Assembly: GCF_047496725.1 (NCBI RefSeq)
Contig: NC_132983.1
Location: 10,639,001 to 10,703,000, forward strand
Source of the DNA: Anoplolepis gracilipes
Lineage: Eukaryota > Arthropoda > Insecta > Hymenoptera > Formicidae
Length of the DNA: 64,000 nt
Direction: 5' to 3'
The position numbers and the translations under genes were made by a program. The notes under the pieces were generated by a model, which saw nothing but the letters and a program-made list of their open reading frames with translations, was not told the origin of the DNA and did no database searches. Of this stretch, positions 55,690-64,000 are shown in pieces (the stretch's first letter is position 1; each line of letters starts with the position of its first letter).

Positions 55690-57783
55690 CCGCCGGATCA
55701 CGTGAAAATTTCGGACAAACACCGTGATAGCTTACTATTGCCCGGCGCGTGATACCCGTGACAAACAAGCATGACCAGGATCGGACCACGTTGCGCGCGC
55801 TATAATTCAGAAGGTGGGAGCCCTCAGCGACCACGGGTATATAAACGGGAGCACCGTGTGCTCAAAGATCAGAGTATTCAGTTCTCGCCTAGACAGTTCA
55901 GATCATTAGACAGTTCAGATCATATTTAGTATTCGGCTTTCGCCCGACAGTAAAATCTGTTGTACGGTTCGTTCCGACCATTCAGTTTTCGCATAATCAG
56001 TATTCGATCAGCAGTCAATACTCGATTCATACAGTACCCAGTAAATTCATTGTACGTACAGACAGTCATTTATACGATTTAATAATCGGTTATCCTTATA
56101 ACATTCAATCATACATACGCTCTCGCAAGTTTTCGCGCAGTGTAATTAATATTATATCTTCGAATCAGTGGTTTCTAGTTCATTACGGTATTATTCACAC
56201 AAAATCATTAATTCAGAGAGACTTCGAGACTAGCATATCGCGAATACTATTAATTAGCCTTCAGTTCTTACGTTTACTGTCGTATAAATCTATTCTTGAT
56301 TATTTGTATCCACTGTTACTATTATATTTCCTTTCTCTTTATCGATTTCCACGGCGCTCACAATACATATCGAATTCTATCTATCACTTTTAAAGATATT
56401 TTATCTAAATTTTCGTTTGCAGTGAATTACTTCTATCAACAATATAAGCGTATTATCTTTTCCTCTCCATGCAATTGTTAATGCCGCCTATCTATAATAT
56501 CGTTTACGCGTCCGAAACCAGTCTGTGCGTGAAATCATAGTCGAAGGAAAGTTCTATTAACTAATGTTGTAATACTAATATTGTAGATCCACATTCTTGT
56601 GTACACCCGCGTTACAGTGTGCTTCCCAGTGGTTCCTGTAACACATAACAATTTAGTGAAGTGAGTACGTTGTCGTAATTATTAAGATATATTCGTGTAA
56701 TCATTAATCATATTGTTTACGTGTAATTACTCGAAATATACATACTTGTGTCAGTTCGCGGCCCCTGTCCATTCCGGGCGTCGGTCATCTTTTCGGTGTC
56801 AATTCTTCTCGCCGTTAACCTCTCGCGTCTATACCTGTAAATATAAAGACAAGCTTTCTATTCTAATTTTAATATTGAAATTATCGGGCAAATTAGTGCT
56901 ACTTATCTGACGAGGTCATCCTTCCTTCAAGCCTACTTCGGGCTCTCTCTTTCATCCTGCGGCGACGCGCGCCTCCTCCAGGGCGTTCTTGTATTCCCTA
57001 TAGCTTCTTCCTATATATATTTTTTTTTTTCTCTTTTCTTTCTTTCTTTTTTTTTCTTTTCTTTTCCCTTATCCGCTCACCAGTGGCAAGGTCCGCGACG
57101 TCCGCCTTGACATACCCAGAGCCTCAGATATCTGTAACTTATAATCGAAGAGATTAATATTTTATTCGGACGTCTTCATAGGGAATGTCATTAGACAGAG
57201 AGCGATAACCATTCTTACCTACACCGTAGGGCGCCTCCTCCAGGGCGACCTACATCCTTCCTACGTAGTGTGCCTCTCTCAGGGCGATTCTACGTCCCTT
57301 CTAGCAGTGCGCCTCATTCAGGGCGGCTCTGCCTTCATCCTTCGTAGTGCGCCTCCTTCAGAGCCGGACTACCCCTCTCTAGGTCGCACGCCTCTCTCAG
57401 GGCGAACGACTCTCTTCTCCGAGGAGCGCCTCTTTCAGGGCATTCCGCCTCCTAGCGTGCAGCGCGCCTCTGTCAGGGCGATCTGCCTCCTCTCAGTCCA
57501 CGAACCGCGCCTCTGTCAGGGCGTCTCTCACAATTCCTCCGATCGCTCTTCTTGATCTAAAATATAGAATAAATATTAAATTAAAGTAAACTCATTAAGG
57601 CTCACCCTGTCCCCGCAACCCGTCAGATAAGGTCAAGTCAACTCGTTTACCAATTTACTTTAACGCGTATGTTTTTTTTTTCCTTTTCATCACTCGCGTT
57701 ACTATTACTAACCCCAGTCTATACCCCTCCGCGTATTCAACTATGGCGTCGATTATGATTTCGCTTACCTTCTTAGCTGCGTC

Positions 57784-58200
57784 ATGGGTCGGTCACGTCG
57801 AGCAGGGCGTGCTCACCAATTGAAGCGCCTCATCCGGTCACTATACCAAGGCGGCTCCTACCTGACGGTCCGAACAGCTGCGTCGCCACCAGGTAGTCAG
57901 AGCCCAGCATCCGTCGGGTATTTCACTTACCCTCCACCGGGAACCCATACATCGGAGTCATCAACCCCTGACCAGCTACACGACGCCGTCACTCCACCGG
58001 CATCCAGTAGCGGGGTCGTCGCTTCCTCACATAGGCCCTTACCGCCTATCGAATACCGTCCGTGGCCCGTGCCCCCGCCGTTGATAGACTTCGGGATTAC
58101 GCAACCGAGGATCATTTCCTCCCAGGCTTTCTTCGGGCGAGTATGCATCCTGTCGTCCGCTGAAGCACCTATCAATTCGCCTCCTGATAACCGTCCGTGA
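57784..58200 (+). CDS. Possible LTR-encoded 138-aa protein, LTR F copy
   Basis: Uninterrupted copy of the proline-rich LTR frame. The matching frame in LTR D was cut by the insertion, leaving a chimeric 125-codon frame at 58375-58752 that ends in LTR F sequence. Confidence 0.22.
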   Translation: MGRSRRAGRAHQLKRLIRSLYQGGSYLTVRTAASPPGSQSPASVGYFTYPPPGTHTSESSTPDQLHDAVTPPASSSGVVASSHRPLPPIEYRPWPVPPPLIDFGITQPRIISSQAFFGRVCILSSAEAPINSPPDNRP

Positions 58201-58497
58201 TTTAATTGTCTAATCGTCTTGAAAAATATAATATAACTGTACATATATGTTTATTATAAAATAATGATAAATACATAAAAATCAGTATACGTAAACAATC
58301 TGCATTCATTGTCTACTCACTTCACATCCTCCCTATTATCTATTACGTCCCGACCTCTAGTTTCCGGTGCACCGCTACGCTGATCGTGACAGGTTTACCG
58401 CTCGGCCACCGCGATCCGCGTACACCAACCATCGTAACCGCACCTCGCTCGCGAACGCAGAGGATGTAACAACTGGTGACAGCGGCGGGACGTAACA

Positions 58498-58501
58498 GGG
58501 C
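58498..58501. other. Target-site duplication GGGC, right side of copy 4
   Basis: Second copy of GGGC. LTR D sequence continues at 58502 with CTATGTGAGG. Confidence 0.93.
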
Positions 58502-61500
58502 CTATGTGAGGAAGCGACGACCCCGCTACTGGATGCCGGTGGAGTGACGGCGTCGTGTAGCTGGTCAGGGGTTGATGACTCCGATGTATGGGTTCCCGGT
58601 GGAGGGTAAGTGAAATACCCGACGGATGCTGGGCTCTGACTACCTGGTGGCGACGCAGCTGTTCGGACCGTCAGGTAGGAGCCGCCTTGGTATAGTGACC
58701 GGATGAGGCGCTTCAATTGGTGAGCACGCCCTGCTCGACGTGACCGACCCATGACGCAGCTAAGAAGGTAAGCGAAATCATAATCGACGCCATAGTTGAA
58801 TACGCGGAGGGGTATAGACTGGGGTTAGTAATAGTAACGCGAGTGATGAAAAGGAAAAAAAAAACATACGCGTTAAAGTAAATTGGTAAACGAGTTGACT
58901 TGACCTTATCTGACGGGTTGCGGGGACAGGGTGAGCCTTAATGAGTTTACTTTAATTTAATATTTATTCTATATTTTAGATCAAGAAGAGCGATCGGAGG
59001 AATTGTGAGAGACGCCCTGACAGAGGCGCGGTTCGTGGACTGAGAGGAGGCAGATCGCCCTGACAGAGGCGCGCTGCACGCTAGGAGGCGGAATGCCCTG
59101 AAAGAGGCGCTCCTCGGAGAAGAGAGTCGTTCGCCCTGAGAGAGGCGTGCGACCTAGAGAGGGGTAGTCCGGCTCTGAAGGAGGCGCACTACGAAGGATG
59201 AAGGCAGAGCCGCCCTGAATGAGGCGCACTGCTAGAAGGGACGTAGAATCGCCCTGAAAGAGGCACACTACGTAGGAAGGATGTAGGTCGCCCTGGAGGA
59301 GGCGCCCTACGGTGTAGGTAAGAATGGTTATCGCTCTCTGTCTAATGACATTCCCTATGAAGACGTCCGAATAAAATATTAATCTCTTCGATTATAAGTT
59401 ACAGATATCTGAGGCTCTGGGTATGTCAAGGCGGACGTCGCGGACCTTGCCACTGGTGAGCGGATAAGGGAAAAGAAAAGGAAAAAAGAAAGAAAGAAAA
59501 GAGAAAAAAAAAAAAAATTATATAGGAAGAAGCTATAGGGAATACAAGAACGCCCTGGAGGAGGCGCGCGTCGCCGCAGGATGAAAGAGAGAGCCCGAAG
59601 TAGGCTTGAAGGAAGGATGACCTCGTCAGATAAGTAGCACTAATTTGCCCGATAACTTCAATATTAAAATTAGAATAGAAAGCTTGTCTTTATATTTACA
59701 GGTATAGACGCGAGAGGTTAACGGCGAGAAAAATTGACACCGAAAAGATGACCGACGCCCGGAATGGACAGGGGCCGCGAACTGACACAAGTATGTATAT
59801 TTCGAGTAATTACACGTAAACAATATGATTAATGATTACACGAATATATCTTAATAATTACGACAACGTACTCACTTCACTAAATTGTTATGTGTTACAG
59901 GAACCACTGGGAAGCACACTGTAACGCGGGTGTACACAAGAATGTGGATCTACAATATTAGTATTACAACATTAGTTAATAGAACTTTCCTTCGACTATG
60001 ATTTCACGCACAGACTGGTTTCGGACGCGTAAACGATATTATAGATAGGCGGCATTAACAATTGCATGGAGAGGAAAAGATAATACGCTTATATTGTTGA
60101 TAGAAGTAATTCACTGCAAACGAAAATTTAGATAAAATATCTTTAAAAGTGATAGATAGAATTCGATATGTATTGTGAGCGCCGTGGAAATCGATAAAGA
60201 GAAAGGAAATATAATAGTAACAGTGGATACAAATAATCAAGAATAGATTTATACGACAGTAAACGTAAGAACTGAAGGCTAATTAATAGTATTCGCGATA
60301 TGCTAGTCTCGAAGTCTCTCTGAATTAATGATTTTGTGTGAATAATACCGTAATGAACTAGAAAACACTGATTAGAAGATATAATATTAATTACACTGCG
60401 CGAAAATTTGCGAGAGCGTATGTATGATCGAATGTTATAAGGATAACCGATTATTAAATCGTATAAATGACTGTCTGTACGTACAATGAATTTACTGAGT
60501 ACTGTATGAATCGAGTATTGACTGCTGATCGAATACTGATTATGCGAAAACTGAATGGTCGGAACGAACCGTACAACAGATTTTACTGTCGGGCGAAAGC
60601 CGAATACTAAATATGATCTGAACTGTCTAATGATCTGAACTGTCTAGGCGAGAACTGAATACTCTGATCTTTGAGCACACGGTGCTCCCGTTTATATACC
60701 CGTGGTCGCTGAGGGCTCCCACCTTCTGAATTATAGCGCGCGCAACGTGGTCCGATCCTGGTCATGCTTGTTTGTCACGGGTATCACGCGCCGGGCAATA
60801 GTAAGCTATCACGGTGTTTGTCCGAAATTTTCACGTGATCCGGCGGTTCCTGAATGTTCTAGAACCTTCGGGACTAGCATTATAATGTAATATCTATATC
60901 GTTATTTCTAGATATATCGCAATTATTACTAGCGTTACGATAACTTATCTGATTAATTACTTATCGCCGCATTGTATTATAGCGTTGTACTTAAATAATT
61001 GTAGAGATATGAGAGCATTACGCTAATTAACTTATTAATTAACAATTATCTATGATGTCGCATAATGTTATTCATGGATTACAAGATCTAAATTAGTCTA
61101 CAGACGTTAAACTCGCTATTATATAACTATATGTATGTATGTATATCATTATAACTAGTAGTAAAGGTTTATATATTTATATATATGTAATAATGGTATA
61201 AATGCACATGTAATATGCCGTGATATATTTACAATGGATGGATGAGGAGTGTGTAAGTGTGTATAAATGCATAAATTTAAGACAAGTTTATATTGTGAGA
61301 GGTTGAGTGTGTAATTTAAGTGATACGCTTGGAATATGTATGAATTAGTTATAAGATCCGAAACTATTGCGTTACCATGTATATGATACATTGATTATGT
61401 GTATGTTAATATATGAATATGCCTGTAATAAGTTTATAATAGGTTTATTGAGAGTGCTTTATTTGTGCGTACTAATGGGTCACTATGTATATAAATTATT

Positions 61501-63735
61501 TATAGAGTGTGTGTATTTGCGTGTTACTGGGTGGATAATATGTCTATAATAGTCAGATACTGATTAAACATTGTGTAGATGATAAGTTTATAACGCGCGT
61601 ATTTTTGTATCACCGGGTATATTAAGTGACTATTGTTATATAATTTTATGGTGTGTTTGTTAAGGAGCGTGTATCTATGTAATTATTTCTGGGTGTTCAT
61701 TATGCGTTTATACTTGGTTTATGTAGTGTGTGATGTGTGTATTATCGTACCACCGTATATATAGGTATGGTCATTTTGTTTATTATGCATATGTATATTG
61801 CAATTATCATTCATCCTCAATAAAATGATAACGAAGTTTTGAGAATATTATCACGTTCAAGTTATTTCAGACACCTTGTATAAGTAAGAGTTAATTAAGT
61901 AATTGTATATATTGAGTGTGACTATTTAACTTTAGTTATCTTCCAGAGCTTTATTCGTTTTAAACTCTTTATGGGATATTTATATTGTTTTCACTATAAT
62001 ATATATATATATATATATATGTATTATGAGTGGTTCATTTTAATTATTATTGGTTTTAATTGATTACTTAAATATTGTCTGAGCCTCGAGGAGTTCTTGT
62101 CAGGTCATTATAATTTGCCTTTAAAACATCTGTGGATTATGATATCTGCAGCGAGTCGCATATATATATATATATATGTATATGTGCATGCACCAAGTTA
62201 TCTCCATGGTTGATATATGAAATAATTATAAATGATAGCTGACCGGATTTTTATTGGCAAACCAAATTGGATTCATGGTAAGGAATTATTATGCAGAAGA
62301 TGGGTTTGATCGAATCTTTTATTATTGTTAAAATTTGGATTTAATGAAATCACTGCGCTGCGGTGGAATATGAGTAAAATTGACAAGTTATTATATTTGG
62401 GTGACAGAATCGTTAGACATGTACGTTATTGTGGTATTAATTCGGCTTTGGGATATAAAACTGCATTTAATAGTGAAGGCATAATTATATATTGGAGGTG
62501 CGGATTAAAATAAATAAATTATTAAAGTTGAAAATATGAGGTGTTCCTGAAGCAAAATGGGTCTATAACAATGTGCGCTTAACTTTTTATGGCGGGGCTG
62601 TAGCCCTATAAGTTGCTACCTTTTTTGGTTCCTTATGAGTCAAGGCGCCAGGAAATAATTAATTAAGGTCACTGGGCGGGTTTTTTATGTGATGTTTAAA
62701 TCGTTAAAAATTGGGTGCTTTTCGATGTTGCGACAACTTTTGATATATTGAGAAAAGTGATTTAGACTGTGCATAGGAAGTTGCAATTGCACATACGAGT
62801 TACTTGGCTTGCTCAGTTTTAATAATTAATGAAAGTTCATATACAGGGTGTCCCGAAAGTACCGATCGGAGTTTATTATATGAAGCTTATGGAATTTAAC
62901 CAAATGAATCGGTCGGTTGTTAAACACTATTTTATACTAATGTTTGGATAATATGACAATGTTAGTTTATATACCGGGTGTCAATTTATTAAGGTGAACA
63001 TGTATCGGGAGTTGTATTTCCGCTCATTCGCAGTTACGATCTCTTTCCTTGAGTGATTTTAGCTTGTTATATAGATTTACTTTATATTTTTGTTATACCG
63101 GGTGGTGGTTAATTCTCGATGCGTGTGTCTATGGTGATGTGTACGTGTATGTTTGTGTTTAGTAAGAGTGATGACGACGAGGTGGAGTGAACATTGGTTT
63201 ATATTATCGCTATTACTTAATTTACGTTATTCTATTGACGCATACTTAATATTATGTTTCCTTTTTATTTTTCAGATACTGCAACTAGAGTGACAAAACT
63301 AAATGGGTAATTATAATAAAATTAAGATGTTCGACCGACTTGGTGGGTCGTTTCTCTTCTCTTTTTCAGGTGCTGAGGAGGCGGACCAGAAGGTGATATA
63401 CCGGGTGGCCGGAAAATAGGTGAGAATTTTCATTGGACAATTAATTAATTATTTTCCTTCATTTTTAGGTAGGTGATAGGGGAGAACCAGTGATGGGGAT
63501 AAAACAGGAAAAAAAAAAAGAAAAAAAAAGAAAAGGATGTTTTAGCCGGAAACATAATAAAAGGTATTTATCGGCTTAATCGATTCTTAATAATAACTAT
63601 ATATATATATTTATAAAAAGAAAAAGAAAATAAAAGAATTTTATAGGTGCTTAACGCTTACTATGTCTACTTAACAGGTGACGTATGGAGTCAACGGACG
63701 GCGACTGGTGTCAAGCGGAGGCGCTGGACGTGACA
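58502..63735 (-). repeat. LTR D, second part (5' LTR of copy 3, most of LTR)
   Basis: Continuation of LTR D after the copy 4 insertion, ending GGACGTGACA at 63735. Heat shock element 60847-60869, TATA 60691-60698, hairpin array about 59011-59310. It carries several private substitutions relative to LTR C (for example near 60363-60375 and 60407). Near the promoter it shares the GATC variant with LTRs E and F, hinting at gene conversion. Confidence 0.92.
60847..60869. promoter_or_regulatory. Pentameric heat shock element, LTR D
   Basis: All five units retained despite other substitutions in this LTR. The LTR is now separated from its own gag by the 20-kb copy 4 insertion, so it could only start a transcript running into the inverted LTR F. 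Confidence 0.8.
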
Positions 63736-64000
63736 CCCTGTATATGAACTTTCATTAATTATTAAAACTGAGCAAGCCAAGTAACTCGTATGTGCAATTG
63801 CAACTTCCTATGCACAGTCTAAATCACTTTTCTCAATATATCAAAAGTTGTCGCAACATCAAAAAGCACCCAATTTTTAACGGTTTAAACATCACATAAA
63901 AAACCCGCTCAGTGACCTTAATTAATTATTTCCTGGCGTCTTGACTAACGAAGAACCAAAAAAGGTAGCAACTTATAGAACCACAGCCCCGCCATAAAAA
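63736..64000 (+). repeat. Older, diverged LTR (LTR G), continuing beyond window
   Basis: It begins with target-site duplication CCCT (63736-63739) and matches LTR E from about 39267 onward in plus orientation. It has about a dozen differences in 260 bp, far more than between the other LTRs. It received both the minus-strand array and copy 3. It may be a solo LTR or part of another element. Confidence 0.88.

Larger units (their letters stand above)
38360..58497 (+). mobile_element. Copy 4: complete plus-strand element nested in LTR D, coding regions damaged
   Basis: LTR E (38360-44071), primer-binding sites, gag, pol with one nonsense codon, env with one frameshift, polypurine tract and LTR F (52786-58497). 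Both LTRs are 5712 bp and nearly identical in the stretches compared (one substitution and compensating homopolymer changes seen), so this is the youngest insertion. Target-site duplication GGGC. Confidence 0.94.
52786..58497 (+). repeat. LTR F (3' LTR of copy 4), 5712 bp, long form
   Basis: It ends with the full 26-bp terminal duplication (58472-58497) directly against target-site duplication GGGC. This proves that the long form can be a genuine LTR terminus. Heat shock element 55667-55689, TATA 55838-55845, hairpin array 57226-57525. Confidence 0.93.
23499..63735 (-). mobile_element. Copy 3: element interrupted by copy 4 in its 5' LTR
   Basis: On the minus strand it comprises LTR D (63735-58502 and 38359-37897), primer-binding sites, gag, pol (two frameshifts), env and LTR C (29163-23499). 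LTR C and D share private variants in the U3 end (for example the CGATTCTTAATAATAAC word near 29007 and 63579), supporting that they are a pair. They differ by several substitutions, so this insertion is older than copy 4. Target-site duplication CCCT. Confidence 0.92.

Noticed and set aside
1..64000. The nested structure as a pure assembly artefact
   Set aside because: Near-identical LTRs invite misassembly, but two matched target-site duplications, private variants shared by LTR pairs and restored target sequence on both sides argue for real insertions. The tandem array lacks such proof and deserves long-read confirmation.

Overview
The window looks like repeat-rich nuclear DNA of an arthropod, most likely an insect. 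It has long AT-rich stretches, short insect-like intron signals and a Ty3/Gypsy-type retroelement with an env gene. A hymenopteran host is possible but nothing here proves it. I see no host gene. Essentially all 64 kb is one family of very large LTR retroelement: about 20.1 kb full length, with LTRs of about 5.7 kb and an internal region of about 8.7 kb encoding gag, pol and env. The copies are inserted into one another.

Layout. (1) 1-23480, minus strand: a tandem array of two copies sharing one LTR. It holds the gag and partial pol of copy 1 (1-3331), shared LTR A (3332-9041), the complete and apparently intact copy 2 internal region (9042-17772), and LTR B (17773-23480). (2) 23481-23498: 18 bp of an older LTR ('LTR G', plus orientation) that served as target. 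(3) 23499-63735, minus strand: copy 3, bounded by LTR C (23499-29163) and LTR D (37897-38359 plus 58502-63735), with target-site duplication CCCT. Its gag and env are intact and its pol carries two frameshifts. (4) 38360-58497, plus strand: copy 4, inserted into LTR D with target-site duplication GGGC. It has LTR E, gag, pol with a nonsense codon, env with a frameshift, and LTR F. (5) 63736-64000: continuation of LTR G.

How the element works, as inferred. A TATA promoter in the LTR (41413-41420 in LTR E) lies about 150 bp downstream of a perfect five-unit heat shock element. The genomic RNA has a leader of roughly 3 kb that contains an array of small hairpins. Two primer-binding sites for a probable tRNA-Leu lie 26 bp apart, and the two completed insertions end at different LTR termini, as expected if each site was used once. 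Gag is joined to pol by -1 frameshifting at GGGAAAC, followed by an 8-nt spacer and an H-type pseudoknot. Env is probably made from a spliced RNA, with a good 3' splice site just after the pol stop. Env has a signal peptide and one transmembrane segment, but not the furin site expected of the usual insect errantivirus envelope.

Most promising observations: the heat shock element, the dual primer-binding sites with two LTR lengths, the frameshift pseudoknot, the hairpin array with covarying outer stems lying inside a predicted antisense exon, and a 5.2-kb inverted repeat created by nesting that could make double-stranded RNA. All positions and comparisons were made by eye from the sequence.
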